A stretch of 64,000 nucleotides of DNA from Nocardia sp. CY41 (GTDB lineage: Bacteria; Actinomycetota; Actinomycetes; Mycobacteriales; Mycobacteriaceae), in the NCBI RefSeq assembly GCF_009829325.1, contig NZ_VUOS01000005.1:62001-126000 (forward strand), written 5' to 3'. The translations under genes and the position numbers were made by a program. This document shows, in pieces, positions 51,295 through 61,800 of this stretch. How positions within the stretch are numbered: the stretch's first letter is position 1; the number at the start of each line of letters is the position of its first letter. Below the pieces are notes generated by a model. The model was not told the DNA's origin, did not search any database, and saw only the letters and a list, made by a program, of their open reading frames with translations.

Positions 51295-52596
51295 ATGAAG
51301 ATCACTCGCCGTGCCTTGCTCTGCGTGGGCGTCGTGCTGGCCGTCGCCGCGATCGGAGCGACGGCCGCGCCGTCGCTCGCCGAGCCCGGCACCACTACGC
51401 CGTTCACCACCCCGAACACCGACGGCTGCCCGCAGAAGACGTTGCCGCCCGCGCCGATCGACGCCTCCGAAGTGCCCGCGCCCGGACAGCCGACCCCGAC
51501 CCCGCTGCCGATCCCCTCCCCGCCGATCGGCGGCGCGCGCCTCGGCGAATGCGGTGTGGTGCTTCCCAAAGCCGCGCCGCCCGCCCCGCAGGACATTTCG
51601 GCGACGGCTTGGCTGGTCGCGGATCTGGACAGCGGCGAAGTGCTGGCCGCGAAGGACCCGCACGGGCGTTACCGGCCCGCCAGCACGATCAAAGTGCTGC
51701 TGGCCACACTGGCGCTGCGCACGCTGAAGCTGGACAAGGTGGTGGTCGGCACGCAGGCCGACGCCGATGTCGACGGCACCCGCGTCGGCATCGGCCCCGG
51801 CGGCCGGTATACGAACCGGCAGCTCATGCAGGCGCTGATCATGGCTTCGGGCAACGACGCGGCGCATGCCATCGCCGCGCAGCTCGGCGGTGACGCCGCG
51901 ACCGTCGCGAAGATGAACGACTTGGCGAAGTCCTTGCGCGCCATGGACACTCGCACGGCCACGCCGTCGGGGCTGGACGGACCCGGGATGAGCACGTCGG
52001 CCTACGACCTCGCCGTGCTGTTCCGCGAGGCCATGACCATCCCGTTGTTCGCCGAACTGATCCACACCGAGCAGGTCGACTTCCCGGGCTACCCGGCCGA
52101 CCCGGCGATTCCCGGCGACACCGACCGTCCCGGCTACCCGATCGGCAACGACAACCAGTTGCTCTACAACTACGACGGCGCGCTCGGCGGCAAGACCGGC
52201 TTCACCGACGACGCGCGCCAGACCTTCGTCGCCGCCGCCCAGCGGGGCGGCCGCAGACTCGCCGTCACCCTGCTCAAGGCCGACGTGCAGCCGTTGCGGC
52301 CCTGGGAACAGGCCGCCCACCTGCTCGATTACGGATTCGCACTGCCCCGCGGCGCCTCCATCGGCAACCTGCCCGGTGCGGTGGTGCCGCAGCGGGACCA
52401 GAGCGCGGTCACGTTGGCCGCGCCGCCCACGGCGGACAGCGACCGGGCCACTCCGTCGGTGCCGGGCAGCGACCCGTCCGCGATGCCCGCGGCCGAGGAT
52501 CGCCGCGCCGGCGCCAGGACCGTGCTGATCATCGGCGGTGTCCTCGTGGTCGCCGCGCTGCTGCTAGCCGCACGGCAGGCCAACCGGCGACGCTGA
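51295..52596 (+). CDS. dacB: D-alanyl-D-alanine carboxypeptidase (low-molecular-weight PBP)
   Basis: 433 residues from ATG 51295 ([20 protein letters not shown]), with a signal peptide ending near PSLAEPG. The serine-peptidase motifs are visible: STIK in [15 protein letters not shown] in [10 protein letters not shown], and KTG in [12 protein letters not shown]-terminal membrane helix ([18 protein letters not shown]) anchors it. It trims the terminal D-alanine of peptidoglycan stem peptides. Position before brkB and trpS resembles dacB1 (Rv3330) of M. tuberculosis. The upstream frame from 51187 is unlikely to be the start. Confidence 0.9.
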   Translation: MKITRRALLCVGVVLAVAAIGATAAPSLAEPGTTTPFTTPNTDGCPQKTLPPAPIDASEVPAPGQPTPTPLPIPSPPIGGARLGECGVVLPKAAPPAPQDISATAWLVADLDSGEVLAAKDPHGRYRPASTIKVLLATLALRTLKLDKVVVGTQADADVDGTRVGIGPGGRYTNRQLMQALIMASGNDAAHAIAAQLGGDAATVAKMNDLAKSLRAMDTRTATPSGLDGPGMSTSAYDLAVLFREAMTIPLFAELIHTEQVDFPGYPADPAIPGDTDRPGYPIGNDNQLLYNYDGALGGKTGFTDDARQTFVAAAQRGGRRLAVTLLKADVQPLRPWEQAAHLLDYGFALPRGASIGNLPGAVVPQRDQSAVTLAAPPTADSDRATPSVPGSDPSAMPAAEDRRAGARTVLIIGGVLVVAALLLAARQANRRR

Positions 52597-52632
52597 TCGA
52601 ACCCGCGCACGAACACTGGCGCGGCGGACAGA

Positions 52633-53667
52633 TCAACGACGGCCGGGCAACTTACGTAGGCCGGAAAGCGCCAGGGCGGCAAGGGCGCCCGCGCCGAAGT
52701 AGGCGGCGCCCACGCCCGCCGATATCTCGCCTGCCCTGACCCGCGGCGCTATCACAGCGGGTCCGGGTGCGGGAATCTCCGCTTCCGGCTCGTTCTCCGT
52801 CGCGGTGGCGGCCCATGCGGTGGCGAACAGGACGATGCGGTAGGTGACGTAACTGAACACCATCAGTCCGATGATCGAGCCGAATGTGGCGCCCGCGGGG
52901 CTGCTCAGCACCGATCGCAGATAGATCGACGCGACGATCTTGAACACCTCGAACACCAGCGCGGCCATGGCAGCCGCCTTGGCGGCGCTGGCCAGCGTCA
53001 CCGGCTCCCGGGGCAACCGGGCGATGACCCACGCGAACACCGCCCAGGAGGCGAGGAACCCGAGCGAAGTGGACAACAGCCACAGCAGCACGCCCGCGCC
53101 GGGGGCTTCGTCGAGGCCGATGCTCTCGAGCAACCGGCTGCCGAGGGTGCTCGACGCCAACGCCGACAACCCGAGCGACACGGCGAAGGCGAGCCCGAGA
53201 CCGATCAGCGCCCCCAGATCGGACAGCTTGGTCATCAGCCAATTGCCGTCCGGAGACTTCTGCTCCCATTGCTCGGTGAGCGCGGCGCGCAGGTTGGCCA
53301 TCCAACCGAGCCCGCTGTAGATGCCGGTGAGCAAACCCAGGGTGCCGACTGTGCCGCGGGAATCGACCGCCTGATTCACCAGGTCGTTCAGCTGAGTGCC
53401 GAATGAACCGGGAACGTTCTCGATGATTTTGGCCTGTAACTCCTGGAGCAGTTCCGGATTACTGGACAAGACCACGCCCGCGACCGAGAAGGCGATCATG
53501 AGCAGCGGAAACAACGACAGCACAGTGAAATACGTGATGCCCGCCGCGTAGTAGTCCCCGCGTTGCCGCTGATAGCGTCCCGCGGTACGGACCAAGTGGT
53601 CCAGCCACGGCTGCGCCTGAATCCGCCGTTCGATCCCGGCTTTGACGTTGTCGATCACCTGCACCAT
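52633..53667 (-). CDS. YihY/BrkB-family membrane protein
   Basis: 344 residues from ATG 53667, behind GAAGGGG. Membrane helices include YYAAGITYFTVLSLFPLLMI, VGTLGLLTGIYSGLGWMANL and LIGLGLAFAVSLGLSALAS; the YYAAGITYF.vLSLFP segment is the family hallmark. It sits between dacB and trpS as in M. tuberculosis (Rv3335c). Family members are inner-membrane proteins of poorly known function. Confidence 0.9.
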   Translation of the reverse strand: MVQVIDNVKAGIERRIQAQPWLDHLVRTAGRYQRQRGDYYAAGITYFTVLSLFPLLMIAFSVAGVVLSSNPELLQELQAKIIENVPGSFGTQLNDLVNQAVDSRGTVGTLGLLTGIYSGLGWMANLRAALTEQWEQKSPDGNWLMTKLSDLGALIGLGLAFAVSLGLSALASSTLGSRLLESIGLDEAPGAGVLLWLLSTSLGFLASWAVFAWVIARLPREPVTLASAAKAAAMAALVFEVFKIVASIYLRSVLSSPAGATFGSIIGLMVFSYVTYRIVLFATAWAATATENEPEAEIPAPGPAVIAPRVRAGEISAGVGAAYFGAGALAALALSGLRKLPGRR

Positions 53668-53746
53668 TCGCCCCTTCGACCGAGAGACCTCACACCGGTG
53701 TTACCCGGGCGGGCGCGCGACAACCGCCCGGCGAAGACTCGGCAGC

Positions 53747-54799
<1,053 letters not shown>

Positions 54800-55732
54800 T
54801 CAAGCCGAATTTCGCTGCACCCAGTTGCGCGGGTCCACCCCGGGCATGCTCGGCTTGCCGCCGCTGACCAGTTCGTGCTCACGCCGGGACAGCATTTTGT
54901 AGACCGGCGCGCTGGGGCCGGCGAGCGTGTCCCGCAGCACCGGGGGCACCAGCGGAACCGACACGTGCGCGGTGCGGACCGCCTGGGAAAGACCCCGGTA
55001 GGCGACCTCCTCGACCGCACCCCAGCGCATGCCGTACATCCGCCGGATGCGGGCCGGCAGACTGCCCTGCACCAGCAGGTAGAACGCGGAGGTGACCTGC
55101 TGCATCGGCACGCCCTGCGCATACGGGACGCGCTGTCCGGCCAGGTAGGCACCGACCAGCCGCGCCTCGTCGGTCAGGAACAGTTGGTCGGAGGCGAGAT
55201 AGTCGTCGAAGTAGGCCCGGAACCCGGGGTAATCGGCCGGTGCGGCGTCCGCGGGCATTCCGAACAGCTCGGCCCAGCGCACGTAGTCCTGGTAGAGCCC
55301 CTCCCGCTCGCCGTCGGTCATGGTGCGCACCAGCAGGTCGTACATCACCTCGGCGGAGTCGAACGTGAAGGCCATCGTCATGAACATCAGGTGCGGGTCG
55401 AGCGCGGAATATCCCGTCCCCGCCGGATGGTGGGCTCCGGCGTCCTCCGGTAGCGCGCCACGCACCTTGACGTGCTGTTTCCTGGTGAATGCCAGCGCGC
55501 GGTCGGCCTCGGCTCTGCTGCCGAGGAACACCGCCTCGAACAGGCGGCCGGTCAGCGCGAGCCGAGTGTAGGGCGTCATCCGGTGCTCGGTGTTCTCCGC
55601 GGTGCCGACGTAGAGCAGCGGATGCACCGCGCCGATCACCAGCGCGCGCAAGCCGTAGGTCAGCCCGACCACGCGCTTGCTCATCACCCGCCGGACCATC
55701 GAGTGGTCACTGAAATAGCCGGGCTCGGACAT
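54800..55732 (-). CDS. MpaB/DUF2236-family oxygenase
   Basis: 310 residues from ATG 55732 (MSEPGYFSDHSMVRRVMSKR), with GAGGAGG upstream. The DUF2236 pattern HRMTPYTRLALTGRLFEAVF, FDSAEVMYDLLVRTM and DPHLMFMTMAFTF resembles MpaB/Lcp heme-dependent oxygenases. The histidines in the family could bind heme, but activity is not shown. The longer open frame upstream to 56464 crosses the operator and is rejected. It is divergent from a TetR gene, its likely regulator. Confidence 0.85.
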   Translation of the reverse strand: MSEPGYFSDHSMVRRVMSKRVVGLTYGLRALVIGAVHPLLYVGTAENTEHRMTPYTRLALTGRLFEAVFLGSRAEADRALAFTRKQHVKVRGALPEDAGAHHPAGTGYSALDPHLMFMTMAFTFDSAEVMYDLLVRTMTDGEREGLYQDYVRWAELFGMPADAAPADYPGFRAYFDDYLASDQLFLTDEARLVGAYLAGQRVPYAQGVPMQQVTSAFYLLVQGSLPARIRRMYGMRWGAVEEVAYRGLSQAVRTAHVSVPLVPPVLRDTLAGPSAPVYKMLSRREHELVSGGKPSMPGVDPRNWVQRNSA

Positions 55733-55753
55733 CGCCGCCTCCTCGTCGAGAAC

Positions 55754-55809
55754 ATCTGGCAATAGCATCCACCAGAATCCAATATTCTGGCAAGAGATAC
55801 CTCCAGAAT
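55754..55809. promoter_or_regulatory. Operator cluster with CCAGAAT/ATTCTGG half-sites
   Basis: A strong 19-bp dyad, CCAGAAT-N5-ATTCTGG (55772-55790), is followed by another CCAGAAT at 55803-55809 in the same orientation as the first half. An ATTCTGG-N12-CCAGAAT pairing (55784-55809) is therefore also possible. CTGG near 55756 is a weaker half. This intergenic region separates the mpaB-like gene from its TetR. Confidence 0.82.
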
Positions 55810-55882
55810 GTTGCCGAGCCGCGTCGGGCAGCGTGACAGCAAGGCAGCCGCCGGTACATCCGACGCCTGTAAGAATCGAACT

Positions 55883-56518
55883 GTGACGGCGCAACGAACC
55901 TATGGAGGCATATCCGCCGAAGAGCGCCGGGCGCAGCGGCGCGGCGCGTTGCTCGAGGCCGCGCTCGACATCATCGGCACGGAAGGGCTGGGGAAACTCA
56001 CCGTGTCGGGTTTGTGCGCGCGGGCCGGTCTCAACGAGCGGTACTACTATGAGAACTTCGACAGCCGCGACGCCGTGCTCACCGCCCTGATCGACGGGAT
56101 CGCCGAAGAACTGGCGGCGGCCATTCTCGCGGCCGTGCGCACCGCCGCGCCGGACACGCGCGCCACCGCGCACGCCGCGATCACCGCGGGCGTGCACCTG
56201 CTCACCGACGACCCGCGCAAGGCGAAGGCAGCGTTGATCGCGGGCATGGCGACGCCCGACCTGCGCGCCCGCACCACCGACACCGTTCGCGGGTTCGCGC
56301 GGATGGTGGCCGCGGAGGGCACCGACTTCTATCGGATGCCCGATTCGGCCCCCGCCTCGGCGGTCGACTTCCGCGCCCTCTACCTGGTCGGGGGGCTGGT
56401 GCAGACGCTGACCGCTTGGCTGCAGGGCGATCTGAATCTCACACGCGACGAACTGATCGAGCACACGGTCGACGTCTTCGTCCTGCTCGGCGAGGACCTG
56501 GCCGACAAATTGCGGTAA
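55883..56518 (+). CDS. TetR-family regulator divergent from MpaB-like gene
   Basis: 211 residues from GTG 55883 (VTAQRTYGGISAEERRAQRR); TAAGAAT at 55870-55876 lies 6 nt before it, so it may be leaderless. An ATG at 55808 adds 25 residues that overlap the operator. The HTH is evident: LLEAALDIIGTEGLGKLTVS, GLCARAGLNERYYYENFDSR. It probably represses the mpaB-like gene and itself through the CCAGAAT sites. Confidence 0.85.
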   Translation: MTAQRTYGGISAEERRAQRRGALLEAALDIIGTEGLGKLTVSGLCARAGLNERYYYENFDSRDAVLTALIDGIAEELAAAILAAVRTAAPDTRATAHAAITAGVHLLTDDPRKAKAALIAGMATPDLRARTTDTVRGFARMVAAEGTDFYRMPDSAPASAVDFRALYLVGGLVQTLTAWLQGDLNLTRDELIEHTVDVFVLLGEDLADKLR

Positions 56519-56527
56519 CGGCCCCGC

Positions 56528-57022
56528 TCACAGCCGCAGCGACACATCCTGCAGGTCGGGCGCGTCGCCTTGCAGCACGACCCGGAAGAGCACGTCCCGC
56601 CGCGACCAGTAGGCGGCGCAGTCGCGCATGGCCTCGGCGAACCAGTCGCGCTCGATCGGCTCCTCGGCCAGCAATTCGGCCGACTCGCGCACCACGGCAA
56701 CGTATCCGGCGCCCTCGCCGACAAAATCGTCCAGGTCACGCAGGCATTCGTCGAACGCGTCCTTGTTCTCCCCGAAGTAGTACGGAAACTGGAACGCGGC
56801 GGCGAACTCGTCGAACAGCCGGGCGGTGGTCGGCATCTTCGCGCCGCGCAGCTCGCGCACCAGATAGCCGGAAGGCGCCTTGTCCCGCACCGCGCTGAAC
56901 TCGGCGGCGTCGACCGCGAGGGCGCCGAACGTGACGCCCGGCGGTGCGAGTTCGGCGCTGGGTGGCGCGTCGTCCGCGTCGGGCCGGGCAAGGAACTGCG
57001 ACAGCGTGACGGTCTTTGTCAT
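56528..57022 (-). CDS. Barstar-family RNase inhibitor
   Basis: 164 residues from ATG 57022 (MTKTVTLSQFLARPDADDAP). The barstar core is visible in MPTTARLFDEFAAAFQFPYY, FGENKDAFDECLRDLDDFVG, where the acidic helix normally blocks the RNase active site. It is longer than the ~90-residue barstar, with an extra N-terminal segment. Its start codon shares one base with the stop of the RNase gene (TGATG), so translation is coupled. Confidence 0.9.
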   Translation of the reverse strand: MTKTVTLSQFLARPDADDAPPSAELAPPGVTFGALAVDAAEFSAVRDKAPSGYLVRELRGAKMPTTARLFDEFAAAFQFPYYFGENKDAFDECLRDLDDFVGEGAGYVAVVRESAELLAEEPIERDWFAEAMRDCAAYWSRRDVLFRVVLQGDAPDLQDVSLRL

Positions 57023-57504
57023 CAGCGCATCCTCGTGAAGGTCTGGTAGTGGTCGCCGGTGTACCAGGCCGAGCCGTCGCTGCCGGTGACGATGCGTTCG
57101 GCGTCGCGGGATCGGCCGGGCTGCTTGGGATTGACGTCCCATTCCTGATAGGTGATCGGTTTACCTGAGCCGTCGGTGGTAGGCAGGTCGCGGCCGCGGT
57201 TCTGCCATCGCTCGCCCCCCTTGGTGCCCGGGGCGTTCGCCGAGTCCGGCCACCGTCCCGCATCGATCTCCCGGAGGGTGACGTACGCGCGCTCCGGGAC
57301 GCCGGCCGCCTGGGTGACCGGCGAAGCGGTGTCCCCACCGCGCGGGGCGGCGGCGGTCGTGGTCACCGCGACGGTCGTCGCGCGACTCGTCGGCGCGGCC
57401 GTGGTGGTATCGCCACCGTCGTGCAGCGCGAGCACCGCGGCCAGCAGCACCAGAGCGACCGCGCCCAGGACGCCGAGACCACGCATCCATCGCGCCCGGT
57501 TCAT
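57022..57504 (-). CDS. Secreted ribonuclease, barnase/RNase Sa-like
   Basis: 160 residues from ATG 57504. A membrane or signal segment (GLGVLGAVALVLLAAVLAL) is followed by a Thr/Ala-rich spacer, then the catalytic domain. Active-site residues are in place: Glu in ITYQEWDVN, Arg in RDAERIV, His in GDHYQTF. It cleaves RNA after guanine by family rule. It overlaps the exonuclease III gene by 4 nt (ATGA) and the barstar gene by one base. A barstar encoded next to it protects the cytoplasm. Confidence 0.88.
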   Translation of the reverse strand: MNRARWMRGLGVLGAVALVLLAAVLALHDGGDTTTAAPTSRATTVAVTTTAAAPRGGDTASPVTQAAGVPERAYVTLREIDAGRWPDSANAPGTKGGERWQNRGRDLPTTDGSGKPITYQEWDVNPKQPGRSRDAERIVTGSDGSAWYTGDHYQTFTRMR

Positions 57505-58277
57505 CGGTACTGCACCGTGACGGGAGCGTGGTCGGACCAGCGCTGGTCGTAGGCGGCGGCGCGCTCCACCACCGCGGCTTTGGCGCGGGTGGCCAGATCG
57601 CCTCGGGCCAGGTGATAGTCGATGCGCCAGCCGCTGTCGTTGTCGAACGCGCGGCCACGGTAGGACCACCAGCTGTACGGACCGTCGACCTCGGGATGCA
57701 GCCTGCGCACCACGTCGACGTATCCGGCGGCCAGCAGTTCGTCGATCCACGCCCGCTCCTGCGGCAGGAATCCGGCCGACTTCAGGTTGCCCTTCCAGTT
57801 CTTCAGGTCCCGCTCGGTGTGCGCGATGTTCCAGTCCCCGGCGACCACGAAATCCCCCGTTCGAGCCGCGAGGTACGCGCCGAGCTCGGCCATGAAACGA
57901 TACTTCTCTTCTTGGCGAACCGTGCCCGCGTCGCCGGAGTGCACGTAGACGCTGGCCACGGTGAACTCGCCGAAATCGGCCTCGACATAGCGTCCGGCAG
58001 CCGCGAATTCACCGCTGCCGAAGCCGACTCGCACCGCGCTCGGCGCCCGCCGGGACAGGATGCCGACACCGGCGCGCCCCTTGGACTCCGGCTCGGCATG
58101 CGACAGCTGCCATCCCGCGTCGAGCGCGGGCGCCAGCGCGGCCCTGACCTGCTCGTCGGTGGCGCGGGTCTCCTGCACGCAGACGAAGTCCGCCTCGGTG
58201 GCCGTGAGCCAGGCCAGCAGCCCCTTGCCCGCGGCCGCGCGGACACCGTTCACGTTCACTGTCGAGATATACGGCAC
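57501..58277 (-). CDS. xthA: Exodeoxyribonuclease III
   Basis: 258 residues from GTG 58277 (VPYISTVNVNGVRAAAGKGL); an upstream in-frame TTG at 58292 is less likely. The AP-endonuclease fold motifs are visible: NVNGVR, VQETRA, DWNIAHTERD, and DHAPVTVQY at the end. It trims DNA 3' ends and cleaves at abasic sites. It is the first gene of an overlapping set with the secreted RNase and barstar, an odd functional combination. Confidence 0.93.
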   Translation of the reverse strand: MPYISTVNVNGVRAAAGKGLLAWLTATEADFVCVQETRATDEQVRAALAPALDAGWQLSHAEPESKGRAGVGILSRRAPSAVRVGFGSGEFAAAGRYVEADFGEFTVASVYVHSGDAGTVRQEEKYRFMAELGAYLAARTGDFVVAGDWNIAHTERDLKNWKGNLKSAGFLPQERAWIDELLAAGYVDVVRRLHPEVDGPYSWWSYRGRAFDNDSGWRIDYHLARGDLATRAKAAVVERAAAYDQRWSDHAPVTVQYR

Positions 58278-58339
58278 CCCACGACCGTACAATGCTGGTC
58301 AGATGAAGTCCCCCGGACACTGCCGTCCAGGAAGGGGTG

Positions 58340-59230
58340 ATGACGATGTCGTCCGACACCTCCCAGTCCTCCTCCGCCGCCGCGCGCGGATCCACCCGGG
58401 CGAAACAGCCCCAGCCGATCAAGGCATTGCATGTGGGTTCCGGCGACCCGCTGCTGTTGCTGCACGGATTCATGATGTCGCCGCACTGCTGGGAGCAGAC
58501 CGCCGCGCGACTGTCGACACACTGCGAAGTGTTCGCGCCCGCGTTCGCGGGCCACTGGGGCGGCGCGCCCGCCGAGGGACCGGCGGTGAACGTGTCGACG
58601 CTGGCCGACCGGATCTGCGAACAGCTCGACGAACTGGGTTGGCGCACCTGCCATATCGCGGGCAACTCGCTCGGCGGCTTGGTCGGCGTCGAACTCGCCC
58701 GCCGCGGACGAGCCCGCACCCTGACGCTCATCGCGCCCGCGGGCGGCTGGCACGCGCCCTCGCTGACGCAGTGGCGGGTCAACCTGAAATTCCTGTCCCT
58801 GGTCCCGATCGTCGAAATCGGCAAGCGCTTGGGCGGATTCGCGATCGGCAACCCGCTCGCCCAGCGGATCGCGCTGCTCGCCCTGAGCAAGCATGCCTCC
58901 GCGGTGCCACGGCGCGACGCGGCCGCCGCCCTCGCCGCCGCACTGCACTGCCCGGCGATGGTGCCGATGATTCTCGGCGCGATGCGGGCGCCGGCCCAAG
59001 AAGACCTGTCCACCCTCCGCACGCCGGTCCGGCTGCTGCTCTCGGAGTACGACCGGGTCATCCCCAACCGTGTGTACGCCCGCCGCTACCTGAAGGAACT
59101 GCCCGAATCCGCCGACCGCATCCTGGTCAACGGCGTCGGCCATGTACCGATGCTGGAAGCGCCCGACCGCATCGCCACCCTCATCGCCGAGCACGTGTAC
59201 GCCAGCCGCACCCGGTTACGCGCTGTGTAG
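58340..59230 (+). CDS. Alpha/beta hydrolase
   Basis: 296 residues from ATG 58340; GTG 58337 and ATG 58346 are alternatives, all behind the GGAAGGGG at 58330-58337. The nucleophile elbow GNSLGG sits in CHIAGNSLGGLVGVELARRG, the acid in LLSEYDRVIP and the base in GVGHVPMLEAP, a full triad. The oxyanion motif HGF follows DPLLLLHGFMMS. The substrate is unknown. It is divergent from the exonuclease gene. Confidence 0.92.
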   Translation: MTMSSDTSQSSSAAARGSTRAKQPQPIKALHVGSGDPLLLLHGFMMSPHCWEQTAARLSTHCEVFAPAFAGHWGGAPAEGPAVNVSTLADRICEQLDELGWRTCHIAGNSLGGLVGVELARRGRARTLTLIAPAGGWHAPSLTQWRVNLKFLSLVPIVEIGKRLGGFAIGNPLAQRIALLALSKHASAVPRRDAAAALAAALHCPAMVPMILGAMRAPAQEDLSTLRTPVRLLLSEYDRVIPNRVYARRYLKELPESADRILVNGVGHVPMLEAPDRIATLIAEHVYASRTRLRAV

Positions 59231-59579
59231 ATTGGCCGCGACTTCGTCGCGGCGTGTTCGCGGCCCCCTTGTGGCTCGTGTGTGCGCGACCGCCGCTTGC
59301 TCCGTCGTCGCGGACGCGGCGGCCGCGCGCACGCGAGCCGGGCCGCGAACGGGCGATGCTCGGTCTCGCTTCGCTCGAAAGACGTGGTCGAGGTGCGCTG
59401 GACGCGTCAGGGGCCGAGCGCTACGGCCCGTGGTTCGCCGTTTCGGGAGACTTCTCCGGGTGACCGCCAAGCGGAGTGGACATCGCTTCACTCGGCCCGC
59501 AGGTGAGACGAGGTGGTCGCGTCCAGGGATAGTCGCACCTGAAGGCGCCACCGCGTCCACGGCGAGCGAAGTTGTCGGG
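59231..59579. other. Intergenic stretch without a recognised gene
   Basis: About 350 nt between the hydrolase stop and the stop of the acyl-CoA dehydrogenase on the other strand. High GC and open frames on both strands run through it, but none begins with a plausible start and ribosome-binding site or resembles a family. I see no terminator hairpin with a T-run, no repeat and no RNA. Confidence 0.5.
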
Positions 59580-60824
59580 TTACTGCGCCAGCAATCCCTT
59601 CGCGATGTGGGTCACCTGGATCTCGTTGCTGCCCGCGTAGATCATCAGCGACTTGGCGTCGCGGGCGAGCTGCTCCACGCGGTACTCGGTCATGTAACCG
59701 TTGCCGCCGAAGAGCTGGACCGCTTCCATGGCGACTTCGGTGGCGGCCTCGGAGGCGTACAACTTCATCGCGGAGGCCTCGGCCAGCGTCGGGGGTTTGC
59801 CCGCCCGGCCGCGCTCGAGCGTGTTGAACACCATGTTCTGCACGTTGATCCGCGCGATCTCCATCTTCGCCAGCTTCAACTGGACCAGCTGGAACCGCCC
59901 GATCTCCTGGCCCCAGAGCTTGCGGGTCTTGGCGTACTCGACGCACAGCCGATGACACTCGTTGATGATGCCCAGCGCCATGAACGCCACGCCGACGCGC
60001 TCGGCGGTGAAGCTGGAGCGCGCGCTCTCCCGCCCGTCCCCGCCCTTGTGCTCCTCGGTCTCGCCGAGCAGCCGGTCCCGGCCGACGCGCACGTTGTCGA
60101 AGAACAGCTCACCGGTCGGCGAGGAGTGCAAGCCCATCTTCTTGAACGGCTTGCCCTGGGTGAGGCCGGGCATGCCCTTCTCCAGCACGAACGCGAGCAC
60201 CTTGCGGTCGCGCTTGTCGCCACCCGCGCCGTCGTCGAGCTTCGCGTAGACGATCATCACGTCGGCGTACGGGCCGTTGGTGATGAAGGTCTTCTGACCG
60301 TTGAGCAGGTAGTCCTCCCCGTCGCGCTTGACGTAGGTTTTCATGCCGCCGAACGCGTCGGAACCGGAGTCCGGCTCGGTGATCGCCCAGGACGCCACCT
60401 TGCGCATGGTGACGATGTCCTCCAGCCAGCGCTGCTTCTGCGCCAGGGTGCCTCGCGACATGATCGTGGTGGCGCCGAGACCGATGCTCACCCCCATCGC
60501 GGAGACCAAGCCCATGCACACCCCGGACAGCTCGCCGATGAGCACCGCCATCAGCGATTCCTGTCCCGCGAACGGGCTCGCGCCGGAGGCCTTCTTCTCC
60601 TGCTTCGGCTCCCCCGCCGCGCGCGCCTCCTGCTTGGCCAGCATCTTTTGCACAGCCTCGCCGCCCATTACGTCGATCCCGAACTCGCGGAACAGCTTCC
60701 GGATGACGGGGTAGGGCGGCAATTCGCCGCTGTCGAGCGCGTCCAGATTCGGGCGGATCTCCCGGTCGATGAACGCCCGGACGGCGTCGCGGATCAGCAG
60801 ATCGGTCTCGGACCATTCGAACAT
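59580..60824 (-). CDS. Acyl-CoA dehydrogenase
   Basis: 414 residues from ATG 60824 (MFEWSETDLLIRDAVRAFID). ACAD motifs are present: WAITEPDSGSDA for FAD contact, NGQKTFITNG, FNTLERGRAG and QLFGGNGYMTEYRVEQLARD near the C-terminus. The enzyme removes two hydrogens from an acyl-CoA. It also has a long Lys/Ala insert (KQEARAAGEPKQEKKASGAS) near residue 70. It is last in the minus-strand operon with a short-chain dehydrogenase and a MaoC-type hydratase. Confidence 0.93.
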   Translation of the reverse strand: MFEWSETDLLIRDAVRAFIDREIRPNLDALDSGELPPYPVIRKLFREFGIDVMGGEAVQKMLAKQEARAAGEPKQEKKASGASPFAGQESLMAVLIGELSGVCMGLVSAMGVSIGLGATTIMSRGTLAQKQRWLEDIVTMRKVASWAITEPDSGSDAFGGMKTYVKRDGEDYLLNGQKTFITNGPYADVMIVYAKLDDGAGGDKRDRKVLAFVLEKGMPGLTQGKPFKKMGLHSSPTGELFFDNVRVGRDRLLGETEEHKGGDGRESARSSFTAERVGVAFMALGIINECHRLCVEYAKTRKLWGQEIGRFQLVQLKLAKMEIARINVQNMVFNTLERGRAGKPPTLAEASAMKLYASEAATEVAMEAVQLFGGNGYMTEYRVEQLARDAKSLMIYAGSNEIQVTHIAKGLLAQ

Positions 60825-60850
60825 CGTCGTTCTCCTCACGTTCCCCGAGA

Positions 60851-61726
60851 TCAGGGCAGCCGGGCGGCGATGTCGTCGATCAGCCAGGGGCCCTCGGTCT
60901 CGATGGTCTTCACATCGTGCCAACCGGCCAGCTCGGAGATCGCGCCGCCCTGCACCGCGAACACCTTCCCGGTGATCGGGCACGTCTCCGCGGCCAGGTA
61001 GGCGACCAGCGGCGCGATATTGGCCGGCGCGAAGGCGTCGAACCCGCCCTCGGACGACTCCGCCTCGGCCGCCAGCATCTCCCCCATACCGGGCGTGGCC
61101 AGGGTGAGCCGGGTGCGCGCGATCGGCGCGATCGCGTTGACCCGCACGCCGTAGCGCGCCAGTTCGTCGGCGGCCACCAGGGTCAGCGCGGCGATCCCGG
61201 CCTTCGCTGCGCCGTAATTGGCCTGACCGGGATTGGGCAGCGTGGTGCCCGACGCCGAGGCGGTGTTGATCACCGCGGCCTTGGGCTGGTTGCCCGCCTT
61301 GGACTGCTGCTTCCAGTACGCGGCGGCGTGATGCAGCACCGCTGCGTGGCCCTTGAGATGCACAGCGATCACCGCGTCCCATTGTGCCTCGGACATGCCC
61401 GCGAGGAAGGCGTCGCGCAGGATGCCCGCGTTGTTGACCACGACGTCGAGCCCGCCGAACTCGGCGACCGCCTGGTCGACCAGCTTCTGCGCGCCGTCCC
61501 AGGTGGCGACGTCGTCGGTGTTGGCCACCGCCTTGCCGCCGGCGGCGACGATCTCGCGCACCACCTCCTGGGCGGGGCCGGTGTCGGTCCCCTCGCCCGC
61601 GTTGCTGCCGCCGAGATCGTTGACGACCACCGCGGCCCCTTCCTTCGCGAACAGCAGTGCGTGCTCGCGGCCGATGCCGCGACCCGCGCCGGTGATGACG
61701 GCGACCCGTCCGGCCAGTACGCCCAT
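60851..61726 (-). CDS. Short-chain dehydrogenase, FabG/HSD17B4-like
   Basis: 291 residues from ATG 61726. The Rossmann motif GAGRGIGRE, VVNNAGILRD and catalytic INTASASG...YGAAKAG (Ser, Tyr, Lys) are visible. The extended C-terminal part (ISELAGWHDVKTIETEGPWL) is typical of multifunctional beta-oxidation dehydrogenases. It probably oxidises a 3-hydroxyacyl-CoA. The gap to the acyl-CoA dehydrogenase is 26 nt, consistent with one operon. Confidence 0.92.
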   Translation of the reverse strand: MGVLAGRVAVITGAGRGIGREHALLFAKEGAAVVVNDLGGSNAGEGTDTGPAQEVVREIVAAGGKAVANTDDVATWDGAQKLVDQAVAEFGGLDVVVNNAGILRDAFLAGMSEAQWDAVIAVHLKGHAAVLHHAAAYWKQQSKAGNQPKAAVINTASASGTTLPNPGQANYGAAKAGIAALTLVAADELARYGVRVNAIAPIARTRLTLATPGMGEMLAAEAESSEGGFDAFAPANIAPLVAYLAAETCPITGKVFAVQGGAISELAGWHDVKTIETEGPWLIDDIAARLP

Positions 61727-61800
61727 GTGTTGTCTCCTGAAGTCGCGCCTATTCCGGCGATGAGAAAGAACGCGGCGGTGTCGGTGCCGCCGCGCGAGGG

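Noticed and set aside
54800..56464. Longer start for the MpaB-like gene
   Set aside because: It would run through the operator and the divergent TetR gene; ATG 55732 has a strong ribosome-binding site.
59142..61001. Plus-strand frame of 619 residues spanning the intergenic stretch
   Set aside because: Overlaps the hydrolase 3' end and runs opposite the acyl-CoA dehydrogenase; no start signal or family match.
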